A stretch of DNA of 64,000 nt from Streptomyces lasiicapitis (GCF_014646335.1 NZ_BMNG01000006.1:160607-224606); one strand, 5' to 3'. Positions 1 through 8,389 are shown, counted from the first letter of the stretch. Program-made: numbers and translations. The notes: generated from the sequence alone by a model not told the origin.

Positions 1-750
1 TACGACCTGGAGACCCCCGCGGGCCGCGCCGCCGCCCTGGACGAGGCCGCGCCGGTCGTCGCCCGCATCAAGAACTCCGGCGCGCAGCACGAGGTCGCCG
101 TGCAGCTCGCGGGCATGCTCGGCATCCTCGACACGCAGTTCGTCGTCAAGCGCGTCGGCCAGCTCGCCCGCTGGGCCCGCGACCGCGGCGGCAAGGGCCC
201 GACGCCCCAGCGCGCCCCGCAGGCCCCCGCCGAGTCCGCGCGCCCCGGCCACATGGGCGCCGCCCTGAACCTGCGCAACCCGGTGTACGCCACCGAGCGC
301 GAGCTCCTGAAGCTCGCCCTCCAGCACCCGCACCTGGTCTCCCCGGCCTTCGACGCGTACGGCGTGGACGAGTTCACCGCCGCCCCCTACGCCGCCGTGC
401 GGCAGGCCATCCAGGACGCGGGCGGCGCCGAGTTCGGCACCCAGGACCCGCAGGAGTACCTGGTCCGCGTCCGCGACGCGGCCCCCGACGACGGCGTCCG
501 CGCCATGGTCACGGAACTGGCCGTCGAAGCGATCATGCGCCGGACCGTGGACGAGATGTACGCGGGCGAGCAACTGGTCACGGTCCGCCTGCGCGCGGTC
601 GACCGCCGGGTACGCGACGTCCAGGGGACGTTCACGCGGCTTTCGGGCAGCCACGGTGATCCTGAGCAACTCACGGCCGTACAGAACGAGTTGTGGGTGT
701 TGCAGCAGTACGGCCGAGCGTTGCGCGAGCGGGGAGCGGCGGCGCTGTAG
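1..750 (+). CDS. dnaG: DNA primase DnaG, C-terminal part (5' end outside window)
   Basis: The frame is open from the first base and stops with TAG at 748-750, giving the last 249 residues of a protein that begins upstream. The segment is helical and rich in Arg and Ala, with a linker of Pro/Ala/Arg around residues 60-80 followed by a helical bundle (motifs such as NPVYATERELLKLALQHP and VDEMYAGEQLVTVRLRAVDR). This is the C-terminal helicase-interacting region of bacterial primase, which makes RNA primers at the replication fork and contacts DnaB through this domain. The TOPRIM catalytic core is not in the window. Assignment rests on recognition of this C-terminal domain and on the neighbouring hrdA gene, an order I recall from S. 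coelicolor. Confidence 0.85.
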   Translation, partial: YDLETPAGRAAALDEAAPVVARIKNSGAQHEVAVQLAGMLGILDTQFVVKRVGQLARWARDRGGKGPTPQRAPQAPAESARPGHMGAALNLRNPVYATERELLKLALQHPHLVSPAFDAYGVDEFTAAPYAAVRQAIQDAGGAEFGTQDPQEYLVRVRDAAPDDGVRAMVTELAVEAIMRRTVDEMYAGEQLVTVRLRAVDRRVRDVQGTFTRLSGSHGDPEQLTAVQNELWVLQQYGRALRERGAAAL

Positions 751-776
751 CGCTCCAGCCCGTCCGGCGGCGTTAT

Positions 777-842
777 AGCCCGTCCGGCGTTTGAGGACGA
801 GGCCCGAAGGGCCGAAAAGCGGGGGAGAGGGGCGCAGCCCCC
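777..842 (+). repeat. Streptomyces dispersed intergenic repeat, copy 1
   Basis: The 27-bp core at 777-803 (begins AGCCCGTCCGGCG, ends GAGGACGAGGC) is identical to 25861-25887 and to the reverse complement of 25801-25827. It is followed by a short hairpin (GGCCC-GAA-GGGCC) and a G-rich stretch ending GCAGCCCC, an arrangement shared with the copy at 25861-25922. A partial copy sits just before it at about 757-770. Position after the dnaG stop codon suggests a 3'-UTR element or terminator. Confidence 0.85.
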
Positions 843-882
843 TGTATGAGCCCGGCCGAACACGGTTCAAGGCGCCCCGCCC

Positions 883-901
883 GGTTACCCGACGGGTAAC
901 C
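883..901. promoter_or_regulatory. Inverted repeat upstream of hrdA (operator candidate)
   Basis: GGTTACCC (883-890), spacer GAC, GGGTAACC (894-901): perfect 8-bp arms. A further direct half-site CCGGTTAC follows at 904-911. The short 3-nt spacer fits a dimeric-repressor operator better than a transcription terminator. No known binding consensus is recognised. Confidence 0.5.
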
Positions 902-1145
902 GGCCGGTTACGGACCGGACTCAAAAAGTCCCCGCACGCCCCTCGTGGCGGCCGTGTGTCGTACTCCACACTGGGGTGCGGTGCCTGAGTCCTCGGAGCG
1001 CGGCCGGCCCGCAGAAGACAGCGGGTCCGACATTCCCGCGGTTCCACACATCGTGTTCGGGACGGACAGCGGCGAGGCCGTCGACCCCGGTCCCGCTGTA
1101 CCGCTGCCGTCCCCCGCTGCAGCGATCACCCTGGAGGTCGCCCCC

Positions 1146-2222
1146 GTGCAGACCCAGACCCTCACCCAGACAGACACCGCCGCGCCCGCCCCCGTGGCCG
1201 TCGAGCCCGCCGAGGCGGTGGAAGCCACCGAGCCCGCCGAGGCCGCGGAGGTCATCGTGACCGCGGAGGTCATCGAGCTGCCCAGCCCCCGCAGCCGCGC
1301 CGACACCAGCGGTCCCTCGTCCGACCTGTTCCGCCAGTACCTGCGCGAGATCGGCCGGATACCACTGCTCACCGCGGCCGAGGAGGTCGAGCTGGCGCGC
1401 GGCGTCGAGGCCGGCCTCTTCGCCGAGGAGAAGCTGTCGGGCACCCCCGACCTGGACTCCCAACTGGCCCTGGACCTCGACAAGTTGGTGGTCATGGGCC
1501 GGATGGCCAAGCGCCGCCTCATCGAGGCCAACCTGCGCCTGGTCGTCTCCGTGGCCAAGCGCTACGTGGGCCGCGGCCTGACCATGCTCGACCTCGTCCA
1601 GGAGGGAAACCTCGGACTGATAAGGGCAGTTGAGAAGTTCGACTACGCTCGGGGCTACAAGTTCTCGACGTACGCCACCTGGTGGATCCGCCAGGCGATG
1701 TCGCGCGCGCTCGCGGACCAGGCCCGCACCATCCGTGTCCCCGTGCACGTGGTCGAACTCATCAACCGTGTCGTACGCGTCCAGCGCCGCATGCTGCAGG
1801 AGCGCGGCTACGAACCGACCCCCGAAGAGGTCGCCGCCCACCTGGACCTGCCGCACGAGCGCGTGAGCGAGGTCCTGCGCCTGGCACAGGAACCGGTGTC
1901 GCTGCACGCGCCCGTGGGCGAGGAGGACGACGTCGCCCTCGGTGACCTCATCGAGGACGGCGACGCCGCGAGCCCCGTGGAGTCGGCGGCCTTCCTCCTG
2001 CTCCGCGAGCACCTGGAGGCGGTCCTCTCCACCCTCGGCGAACGCGAACGCAAGGTCGTCCAACTCCGCTACGGCCTCGCGGACGGCCGCCCCCGCACCC
2101 TGGAGGAGATCGGCAGAATCTTCGGCGTCACCCGAGAACGCATCCGCCAGATCGAGTCGAAGACCCTGAACAAGCTCAGGGACCACGCCTTCGCGGACCA
2201 GCTCAGGGGCTACCTGGACTGA
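1146..2222 (+). CDS. hrdA: Group-2 RNA polymerase sigma factor, HrdA-like
   Basis: A non-essential-type sigma-70 paralogue that directs RNA polymerase to HrdB-like promoters. I chose GTG 1146 because GGAGG at 1133-1137 lies 8 nt before it; the protein is then 358 aa. An open frame continues upstream to GTG 945. Visible parts: an acidic, Glu/Pro/Val-rich N-terminus of about 55 residues; region 1.2 (DLFRQYLREIGRIPLLT); region 2 with the core-binding and -10 segments (LIEANLRLVVSVAKRYVGRG, YKFSTYATWWIRQAM); region 3; region 4.2 helix-turn-helix (TLEEIGRIFGVTRERIRQIE). It lacks the long acidic N-terminal extension of the principal factor HrdB. Placement next to dnaG points to HrdA rather than HrdC/HrdD. 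The inverted repeat at 883-901 may regulate it. It converges on the ABC gene with only 8 nt between stops. Confidence 0.85.
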   Translation: MQTQTLTQTDTAAPAPVAVEPAEAVEATEPAEAAEVIVTAEVIELPSPRSRADTSGPSSDLFRQYLREIGRIPLLTAAEEVELARGVEAGLFAEEKLSGTPDLDSQLALDLDKLVVMGRMAKRRLIEANLRLVVSVAKRYVGRGLTMLDLVQEGNLGLIRAVEKFDYARGYKFSTYATWWIRQAMSRALADQARTIRVPVHVVELINRVVRVQRRMLQERGYEPTPEEVAAHLDLPHERVSEVLRLAQEPVSLHAPVGEEDDVALGDLIEDGDAASPVESAAFLLLREHLEAVLSTLGERERKVVQLRYGLADGRPRTLEEIGRIFGVTRERIRQIESKTLNKLRDHAFADQLRGYLD

Positions 2223-2230
2223 TCGCCCGG

Positions 2231-4156
2231 TCAGTCCACCTCGGCCACGGCCTCCGCGAACTGCGCCGCGTACAACCGCGCATAAGCCCCGTGGGCAGCC
2301 AACAGCGCGTCATGCGTGCCCTGTTCCACGATCGACCCGTCCTCCATCACCAAGATGGTGTCGGCATCGCGAATCGTCGACAGACGGTGAGCGATGACGA
2401 ACGAAGTACGCCCGTGCGCGAGCCGCGCCATGGCCTTCTGGATGAGGACCTCGGTACGGGTGTCCACAGAACTAGTCGCCTCGTCCAGGACAAGGATCAC
2501 CGGGTCGGACAGAAACGCCCGAGCGATGGTGATGAGCTGCTTCTCGCCCGCGCTGACCCCGGTCCCCTCGTCGTCGATGACGGTCTCGTACCCCTCGGGC
2601 AGCGTCCGGATGAACCGGTCGGCGTGCGCGGCCCGCGCGGCCTCCTCGATCTGCTCCGGCGTGACGTCCTTCGCGGCGCCGTAGGCGATGTTCTCCGCGA
2701 TGGTGCCGCCGAACAGCCAGGTGTCCTGGAGCACCATGCCGATGCCGCCGCGCAGCTCGTCGCGCGACATCTTCGCCACGTCGACCCCGTCGAGGGCGAT
2801 GCGCCCGCCGGTGACCTCGTAGAACCGCATGAGCAGATTGACGAGCGTCGTCTTGCCCGCGCCCGTCGGCCCGACGATGGCGACGGTGTGCCCCGGTTCC
2901 ACCACCAGCGAGAGGTCCTCGATCAGCGGCTTGTCCTTCTCGTACCGGAACGACACGTGCTCCATCTCCACGCGCCCGCGCGGATCCACCGGGCGCTCGC
3001 CCGGCACCGGGTCGGCCTCCTGCTCCTCGGCGTCGAGGAGTTCGAAGATCCGCTCGGCGGAGGCGACACCGGACTGCACGAGGTTCGCCATCGAGGCGAC
3101 CTGCGTCAGCGGCATCGAGAACTGCCGGGAGTACTGGATGAAGGCCTGCACGTCACCGATGGACAGCGAGCCGGAGGCCACGCGCAGACCGCCGACGACG
3201 GCCACGAGCACATAGTTCAGGTTCGACATGAAGAACATCAGCGGCTGCATGACCCCGCTGTTGAACTGCGCCTTGAACGACGCCTCGTACAGCGCGTCGT
3301 TGTGCTCCGCGAAGGCCTTAGCGGACTCCTCCTGGCGGCCGAAGACCTTCACCAGGGTGTGCCCGGTGTACATCTCCTCGACGTGCGCGTTCATCGCGCC
3401 GGTCGACTTCCACTGCTGCACGAACTGCGGCTGCGACCGCTTGCCGACCTTCGTCGCCACGACGAACGACAGCGGCACCGTCACCAGCGCCACGAGGGCG
3501 AGCAGCGGCGAGATCCAGAACATCATCACCAGCACGCCGACGATCGTCAGCAGGGAGTTGATGAGCTGGCCCATCGTCTGCCCGAGCGTCTGGTTGATGT
3601 TGTCGAGGTCGTTCGTGGCCCGGCTCAGCACCTCGCCGCGCTGCCGCTTGTCGAAGTACGACAGCGGAAGCCGCGACAGCTTCGCCTGGACGTCGCCGCG
3701 CAGCCGGAACACGGTCCGGTTGATGGCCCGGTTGGAGAGCCGCGTGGCCACCAGCATCATCAGGCCCGCGATCACGAACGCGCCCGTCGCGAGCAGCAGC
3801 ACGGAGCCGACCGCGCCGAAGTCGATGCCCTTGCCCGGCGTGAAGTCGAGCCCGGAGAGCATGTCGGCCATGCCGCCGTCGCCGCTCGCCCGCAGCCGGT
3901 CCAGGGCCTCGCCCTTGGACTCGCCGTCCGGCATGTTCCGCCCGACGATGCCCGCGAAGATCAGGTCGGTCGCCCGGCCGAGGATCTTCGGCCCGAGCAC
4001 GGAGAGCGCGACGCTCACGACGACGGCCGCGAGCATCCCGTACATCGTGGTCCGCTCCGGCCGGAACTGCGCGAGCAGCCGCTTTCCGGAGCCCTTGAAG
4101 TCCATGGACCGGGAGTCCGGACCCATCATGGGTCCACCCATGCCGCCAGGGGGCAT
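2231..4156 (-). CDS. ABC exporter half-transporter (membrane domain + ATPase), partner 2
   Basis: 641 aa type IV ABC exporter subunit. A Gly/Met-rich start (MPPGGMGGPMMGPD) is followed by six predicted membrane helices to about residue 360, then the nucleotide-binding domain with Walker A (GPTGAGKTT), Q-loop (VLQDTWLF), signature VSAGEKQL, which deviates from the usual LSGGQ, and Walker B (VILVLDEATSSVD). Its ATG (4156-4154) shares one base with the stop of the upstream half-transporter (TAATG), so the two are translationally coupled and probably form a heterodimer. Substrate cannot be read from sequence; multidrug or lipid export is the usual role of the family. I recall the S. coelicolor counterparts as SCO2463/2464 in the same place. 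Confidence 0.9.
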   Translation of the reverse strand: MPPGGMGGPMMGPDSRSMDFKGSGKRLLAQFRPERTTMYGMLAAVVVSVALSVLGPKILGRATDLIFAGIVGRNMPDGESKGEALDRLRASGDGGMADMLSGLDFTPGKGIDFGAVGSVLLLATGAFVIAGLMMLVATRLSNRAINRTVFRLRGDVQAKLSRLPLSYFDKRQRGEVLSRATNDLDNINQTLGQTMGQLINSLLTIVGVLVMMFWISPLLALVALVTVPLSFVVATKVGKRSQPQFVQQWKSTGAMNAHVEEMYTGHTLVKVFGRQEESAKAFAEHNDALYEASFKAQFNSGVMQPLMFFMSNLNYVLVAVVGGLRVASGSLSIGDVQAFIQYSRQFSMPLTQVASMANLVQSGVASAERIFELLDAEEQEADPVPGERPVDPRGRVEMEHVSFRYEKDKPLIEDLSLVVEPGHTVAIVGPTGAGKTTLVNLLMRFYEVTGGRIALDGVDVAKMSRDELRGGIGMVLQDTWLFGGTIAENIAYGAAKDVTPEQIEEAARAAHADRFIRTLPEGYETVIDDEGTGVSAGEKQLITIARAFLSDPVILVLDEATSSVDTRTEVLIQKAMARLAHGRTSFVIAHRLSTIRDADTILVMEDGSIVEQGTHDALLAAHGAYARLYAAQFAEAVAEVD

Positions 4157-5889
4157 TACGCGGCCTCCGCTTCCGTCAGCTGGGAGAGGACGATCTCCCG
4201 GTAGGTCTCGTTGTCGTCCATGAGTTCGCGGTGGCTGCCGCTGCCGACGACCCGGCCCTCGTCGAGGACCACGATGCGGTCGGCGTCACGGATGGTGGAC
4301 ACCCGCTGGGCGACGATCACGACGGTCGCCTCGCGGGTCTCGTGCGCGAGCGCGGCCCGCAGCGCCGCGTCGGTGGCGTAGTCGAGCGCGGAGAAGGAGT
4401 CGTCGAAGAGGTAGATCTCCGGCCGCTGCACCAGCGTCCGCGCGATGGACAGGCGCTGGCGCTGCCCGCCGGACACATTGGAGCCGCCCTGCGCGATGGT
4501 CGCGTCGAGCCCTTCCGCGAGCCCCTCCACGAAGTCCTTGGCCTGCGCCACCTCAAGGGCGTGCCACAGCTCCTCGTCCGTCGCGTCCGGATTGCCGTAC
4601 CGCAGATTGCTCGCCACGGTCCCGGCGAACAGATACGGCTTCTGCGGTACGAGACCGACGGTGCGGGCGAGCAGCGCGGGCTCCACCGTGTTCACGTCGA
4701 CGCCGCCGACCAGGACGTCGCCCTCGGTGGCGTCCATCAGGCGCGGTACGAGGCTCAGCAGCGTCGACTTGCCGCTGCCCGTCGACCCGATCACGGCGGT
4801 CGTCTCGCCGGGGCGCGCGACGAGGTCGATGGCCTTGAGCACCGGCTCCTCGGCGCCCGGGTAGCGGAAGCCGGTGCCGCGCAGCTCCAGATGGCCGTGG
4901 CCGCGCAGCTCCCGCACCGGCTCTGCGGGCGGCACGACGCTCGTGTCGGTGTCCAGGACCTCCTGGATGCGCTCGGCGCACACCTCGGCCCGCGGGATCA
5001 TCATGAACATGAAGGTGGCCATCATCACGGACATGACGATCTGCATCAGATAGGCGAGGAACGCCGTGAGCGCGCCGATCTGCATGCCGCCGTCGTCGAT
5101 GCGGTGCGCGCCGAACCAGACGACGGCGATCGACGACAGGTTCACCACCGTCATGACGATCGGGAACATCAGCGCGAGCAGCCGGCCGGTGCCGAGCGAG
5201 ACCTCGGTCAGCTCGGCGTTGGCGCCCCGGAAGCGCTCCTTCTCGTAGGCGTCGCGTACGAAGGCGCGGATGACGCGGTTGCCGGTGATCTGCTCGCGAA
5301 GGACCCGGTTCACCGTGTCCAGGCGCTCCTGCATGGTGCGGAACAGCGGGCGCAGGCGCCGCACGATCAGGCTGACGCTGATGCCGAGCACCGGCACCAC
5401 GGCGAGCAGCACACCGGACAGCGGCACGTCCTGGCCGAGCGCCATCACGATGCCGCCGACGCACATGATCGGCGCCGACACCATCAGCGTGAACGCCATG
5501 AGCACCAGCATCTGCACCTGCTGGACGTCATTGGTGGTCCGCGTGATCAGGGTGGGCGCGCCGAACCGGCCGAGCTCCCGCGCGGAGAAGGACTGCACCC
5601 GGTCGAAGACCGCGCCCCGCACGTCGCGGCCAAGCGCGGCGGCGGTGCGGGCGCCGTAGAGGACGGCACCGATGTTGCAGACCATCTGCACCACGGTCAC
5701 GGCGAGCATGAGGGCGCCGTACGTCAGGATGTAGCCGGTGTCCCCCTTCACCACGCCGTGGTCGATGATGTCGGCGTTCAGGGTGGGGAGATAGAGCGCC
5801 GCGCAGGTCTGCAGGAACTGCAGGAGCACCAGCAGGGCGATGGGCTTCTTGTACGGATCCAGATGGGTCCGCAGGAGTCGTATGAGCAC
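4156..5889 (-). CDS. ABC exporter half-transporter, partner 1
   Basis: 577 aa from GTG 5889, where the protein opens with the typical first-helix leader VLIRLLRTHLDPYKKP. The frame is open to 5961, but the upstream residues look non-coding. Six membrane helices are followed by an ATPase domain with Walker A (GSTGSGKST), canonical signature VSGGQRQRL and a Walker B ending in DDSFSALD, where the catalytic Glu is replaced by Asp-Ser. The partner keeps the catalytic Glu (DEATSS) but has a changed signature. This is the pattern of a heterodimer with one degenerate ATP site. First gene of a two-gene operon. No substrate can be assigned. Confidence 0.9.
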   Translation of the reverse strand: MLIRLLRTHLDPYKKPIALLVLLQFLQTCAALYLPTLNADIIDHGVVKGDTGYILTYGALMLAVTVVQMVCNIGAVLYGARTAAALGRDVRGAVFDRVQSFSARELGRFGAPTLITRTTNDVQQVQMLVLMAFTLMVSAPIMCVGGIVMALGQDVPLSGVLLAVVPVLGISVSLIVRRLRPLFRTMQERLDTVNRVLREQITGNRVIRAFVRDAYEKERFRGANAELTEVSLGTGRLLALMFPIVMTVVNLSSIAVVWFGAHRIDDGGMQIGALTAFLAYLMQIVMSVMMATFMFMMIPRAEVCAERIQEVLDTDTSVVPPAEPVRELRGHGHLELRGTGFRYPGAEEPVLKAIDLVARPGETTAVIGSTGSGKSTLLSLVPRLMDATEGDVLVGGVDVNTVEPALLARTVGLVPQKPYLFAGTVASNLRYGNPDATDEELWHALEVAQAKDFVEGLAEGLDATIAQGGSNVSGGQRQRLSIARTLVQRPEIYLFDDSFSALDYATDAALRAALAHETREATVVIVAQRVSTIRDADRIVVLDEGRVVGSGSHRELMDDNETYREIVLSQLTEAEAA

Positions 5890-6060
5890 GCTCGTCTCTC
5901 GGCAGAGTCTCGGACGGGGGGAGGGGGCGGCGAGGTCGCCCACCATCCTGCGCCACCGCACCCGTCCCCGTGCAAGCGATTAACCCATGACCCGGTCAAA
6001 AATCAGCCCTGGTCAAGAAGTGGGCACACTGAACGCTTTTAATCACTCACGCAGAGCTGC

Positions 6061-6096
6061 GGAATGCCCACTTCCGCGCGGGGAAGTGGGCATTCC
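6061..6096. terminator. Perfect 15-bp hairpin between sugar kinase and ABC operon
   Basis: GGAATGCCCACTTCC (6061-6075), 6-nt loop, GGAAGTGGGCATTCC (6082-6096), with no mismatch. It lies downstream of the leftward kinase gene (stop at 6142) and upstream of the leftward ABC operon, so a terminator for the kinase is the simplest reading. No U-tract follows on either strand, and a partial copy (GAAGTGGGCA) sits at about 6016, so a protein-binding role is possible. Confidence 0.6.
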
Positions 6097-6141
6097 GTAT
6101 CGCTTGCCTCGGGTGACTCGGGCTCGGGCGCCTCGGGCGTC

Positions 6142-7584
6142 TCAGGCGCCCGATGCTCCGCTGAACGCCCCCGGATGCGTCTGCTCCCGCACCGTCACGT
6201 ACTGCTGCCGCACCGCCTGCCCGACCGCCAGCTCCTCGCCCGGCTCGAAGACCTGCGAGACCGCGCCCTGCCAGTGCGGCAACTGCCCGGTCAGCGCCCA
6301 GGCGGCCTGCCGCGCGGCGCCGATCGCGGCGTAGTCCGCGGGCTGTACGACGACGACCTGCGTACCGAACAGCATCGGCGCGATCGCGCGCACCGCGGGC
6401 AGCTCGGCGGCGGGCCCGAGGAGGAACACCCGCCGCACCTCGACGCCCCGCCCGCGCAGCACGTCGAGCGCGTCGCCGAGCCCGCACAGCATGCCCTCGA
6501 AGGCGGCGCGCGCCAGGTGCTCGGGCTTCATCGACTCGCGCCGAAGCCCCGTGAGCGTGCCGGCGGCGTGCGGCAGGCTCGGCGTCTTCTCACCCTCGAG
6601 ATAGGGGAGGAGCACGAGCCCGTGGGCGCCGGGTGTCGACTTCAGGGCGAGGTCGGACAGCGCTTCCAGATCCGGCAGGCCGAGCATCTCGGCGGTGCCG
6701 CGCAGCGCCCGCACGGCGTTGAGGGTGTGCACGACCGGCAGGTGCATGCCGGTGGCGTCGGCCAGCGAGGTGATGGTCCCGCTCGCGTCGACGAGGGCCT
6801 CGTGGTGCACCGCCATCACGGACCCGGAGGCGCCGAGCGAGACGACGGCGTCGCCGGGGCGCACCCCGAGCCCGAAGGCCGCGGCCATGGTCTCGCCGGT
6901 GCCCGCCGAGATCAGCAGCCCCTCCGGCGTCGTGCCCGCGGCGTCCGCGGGCCCGATGACCTCCGGCAGCATCGCCTGGTGCCCGAGCGCGAGCTCGACG
7001 AGATCGGGGCGGTACGAGCCGGTCGCCGCCGACCAGTACCCCGTGCCCGAGGCCCCGCCCCGGTCGGTGGTGCGCCGCGCGGGCCGCCCGAGCAGCTGCC
7101 ACACCAGCCAGTCGTGGGCCTGCATGAGGAGCTGGGTGCGCAGCGCGGCCTCCGGCTCGTGCTTGGCGAGCCAGCGCAGCTTGGTCACGGGCAGCGGGGC
7201 CTGCGGCACACAGCCCACGGCCTGCGCCCAGGCGTGCCGGCCGCCGAACCCGTCGACGAGATCGGCCGCGGCGACCTGGGTGCGCGGGTTGTTGCCGACG
7301 AGGGCGGGCCGGACCGTGTTGCCCTGGGAGTCCATCGGTACGAGCGCGTGCGCCTGCGCGCAGACGCCGATCGCCTGCACGCCTTCGAGCAGCCCGCCGC
7401 CCGCGGCCTCGCCGAGGGAGAGCAGCCAGGCCTGCGGATCGACGTCCGTCGGCCGTCCTCCGCCCTCGGCGGTCTCCAGTGGATGCGGGGCATAGCCCTG
7501 CCTGAGTACGGCACCCGTGTCGGCGTCACAGACGACGATGCGTGTGAAATCGGGCGAACTGTCCAACCCCGCGACTATCCCCAT
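6142..7584 (-). CDS. FGGY-family carbohydrate kinase, xylulokinase-like
   Basis: 480 aa, ATG at 7584. FGGY kinases phosphorylate sugars or polyols with ATP in the cytoplasm. The N-terminal ATPase fold opens with GLDSSPDFTRIVVCDADTG and the second half contains the nucleotide-site segment LISAGTGETMAAAFG and the glycine-rich VVSLGASGSVMAV, followed by the C-terminal FEGMLCGLGDALDVL stretch. Length and layout fit xylulokinases. The opening DSSPDFT differs from the usual DxGTxS/T, so substrate identity is uncertain. Monocistronic between two hairpins (6061-6096 and 7686-7702), with no sugar transporter beside it. Confidence 0.85.
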   Translation of the reverse strand: MGIVAGLDSSPDFTRIVVCDADTGAVLRQGYAPHPLETAEGGGRPTDVDPQAWLLSLGEAAGGGLLEGVQAIGVCAQAHALVPMDSQGNTVRPALVGNNPRTQVAAADLVDGFGGRHAWAQAVGCVPQAPLPVTKLRWLAKHEPEAALRTQLLMQAHDWLVWQLLGRPARRTTDRGGASGTGYWSAATGSYRPDLVELALGHQAMLPEVIGPADAAGTTPEGLLISAGTGETMAAAFGLGVRPGDAVVSLGASGSVMAVHHEALVDASGTITSLADATGMHLPVVHTLNAVRALRGTAEMLGLPDLEALSDLALKSTPGAHGLVLLPYLEGEKTPSLPHAAGTLTGLRRESMKPEHLARAAFEGMLCGLGDALDVLRGRGVEVRRVFLLGPAAELPAVRAIAPMLFGTQVVVVQPADYAAIGAARQAAWALTGQLPHWQGAVSQVFEPGEELAVGQAVRQQYVTVREQTHPGAFSGASGA

Positions 7585-7685
7585 GCTGAGGATTCTGCCG
7601 CACTACGGGCGATGCCCCGCACGGCCGTCCGTACGGAGCATCGTCATCGCAGGTGGCCCATGGACAACTGGGTCAGCCGACCCTT

Positions 7686-7702
7686 GGCCGACCGGGTCGG
7701 CC
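7686..7702. terminator. Palindrome downstream of the YtxH-like gene
   Basis: GGCCGACC-G-GGTCGGCC is a perfect 17-bp palindrome set in a cluster of related GGTCGGCC/CCGACC words (7660-7710). It is 17 nt past the stop of the leftward gene ending at 7719 and could end that transcript. It is also about 100 nt upstream of the kinase start and could be an operator instead. Confidence 0.35.
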
Positions 7703-7718
7703 GGTCCATGGCCGACAA

Positions 7719-8021
7719 CTAGGTGTTGCTGGTGCCCCAGTCGTCCTCGGTGTCGCCCTGCCCGCGCTCGCGCAGTGACCGCACCCGCTCCGCCACGGAG
7801 TCCGGCATCCGGTCCCCGACCCGCTCGGACACGGAGTGGAAGGCCTTGCCCGCCACGTCCCGTCCCTGCTGGGCGGCGGACTCGACGGTGTTGCGCACGG
7901 CGGGGTTCTGGGCGACCTCGCGGACGGACTTCTTCAGCTGCTCGTAACGCTCGCGTCCGGCCCGCGTCCCGAGCACGTACCCGAGAGCCAGTCCTGCCAC
8001 GAATGTGAGCCGGTAGCGCAT
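7719..8021 (-). CDS. Small YtxH-like membrane-anchored protein
   Basis: 100 aa from ATG 8021, preceded by AAGGG with an 8-nt spacer; GTG 8030 is in frame but too close to that site. An N-terminal membrane-associated glycine-rich helix (MRYRLTFVAGLALGYVLGTRAGRERYEQL) is followed by an amphipathic helical, charged region. This is the form of YtxH-domain and YtxH-like proteins (GxxxGY-x-AGxxRYE). Function is unknown in streptomycetes; stress or envelope association is assumed for the family. It sits upstream of, and divergent to, the tRNA cluster. Confidence 0.75.
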   Translation of the reverse strand: MRYRLTFVAGLALGYVLGTRAGRERYEQLKKSVREVAQNPAVRNTVESAAQQGRDVAGKAFHSVSERVGDRMPDSVAERVRSLRERGQGDTEDDWGTSNT

Positions 8022-8189
8022 GACGGCCACCCTTCCCTTGCCTCGACTGTCCCGACGTCGGTCGCGGGGGATACCGATTGGCGGAGCACCCCCCTGCTTG
8101 CGCTAATGTATGTGTCGCAGCAGGCGCCCGCCGCCCGGGAATCCCCAGGTAGGTGACATTGTTGCAGTGGCTCCCTCACCAAGAGTCAT

Positions 8190-8262
8190 TCCCCTGTAGC
8201 TCAATTGGCAGAGCAGCCGGCTGTTAACCGGCAGGTTACTGGTTCGAGTCCAGTCGGGGGAG
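8190..8262 (+). tRNA. tRNA-Asn (GUU), copy 1
   Basis: 73 nt folding into a full cloverleaf: acceptor TCCCCTG/CGGGGGA, D-arm GCTC...GAGC, anticodon stem GCCGG/CCGGC around CTGTTAA (anticodon GTT), T-arm ACTGG-TTCGAGT-CCAGT. No CCA is encoded. A -10-like TAATGT lies at 8104-8109. Confidence 0.97.
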
Positions 8263-8267
8263 CTCGG

Positions 8268-8340
8268 TCTCCTGTAGCTCAATTGGCAGAGCAGCCGGCT
8301 GTTAACCGGCAGGTTACTGGTTCGAGTCCAGTCGGGAGAG
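8268..8340 (+). tRNA. tRNA-Asn (GUU), copy 2
   Basis: 73 nt, separated from copy 1 by 5 nt. It is identical to copy 1 except at one acceptor base pair, where C3-G70 becomes T3-A70 (TCTCCTG/CGGGAGA), a compensated change. CCA not encoded. Presumably co-transcribed with copy 1. Confidence 0.97.
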
Positions 8341-8348
8341 CTGTACGC

Positions 8349-8389
8349 AAGGACCCTCGGGCCGCCGTTGAAGGCGCCCGGGGGTCCTT
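8349..8389 (+). terminator. Terminator hairpin after the tRNA-Asn pair
   Basis: AAGGACCCTCGGGC (8349-8362) pairs with GCCCGGGGGTCCTT (8376-8389) across a 13-nt loop; the only non-Watson-Crick pair is T-G. It begins 8 nt after the second tRNA. Confidence 0.8.

Larger units (their letters stand above)
751..1145. other. Intergenic region between dnaG and hrdA
   Basis: About 395 bases without a convincing gene if hrdA starts at 1146. It holds a truncated copy (from about 757) and a full copy (777-842) of a repeat found again after modBC, then a perfect inverted repeat at 883-901 with a third half-site at 904-911. The hrdA promoter must lie between about 850 and 1130, but I could not pick clear -35/-10 boxes. 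The frame upstream of 1146 is open back to 945, so an earlier start cannot be fully excluded. Confidence 0.6.

Noticed and set aside
921..2186. Long antisense frame across hrdA
   Set aside because: Shadow of the sigma factor; low-complexity translation without domains.
2291..4204. Long open frame antisense to the ABC exporter (His/Arg/Glu-rich translation)
   Set aside because: Composition (HRR, RDHRHQ runs) is the mirror of a GC-rich gene; no family features or start site.
8190..8340. Short direct repeat of about 73 bp resembling a CRISPR unit
   Set aside because: Both units fold as tRNA-Asn; spacing is 5 nt and only two copies exist.
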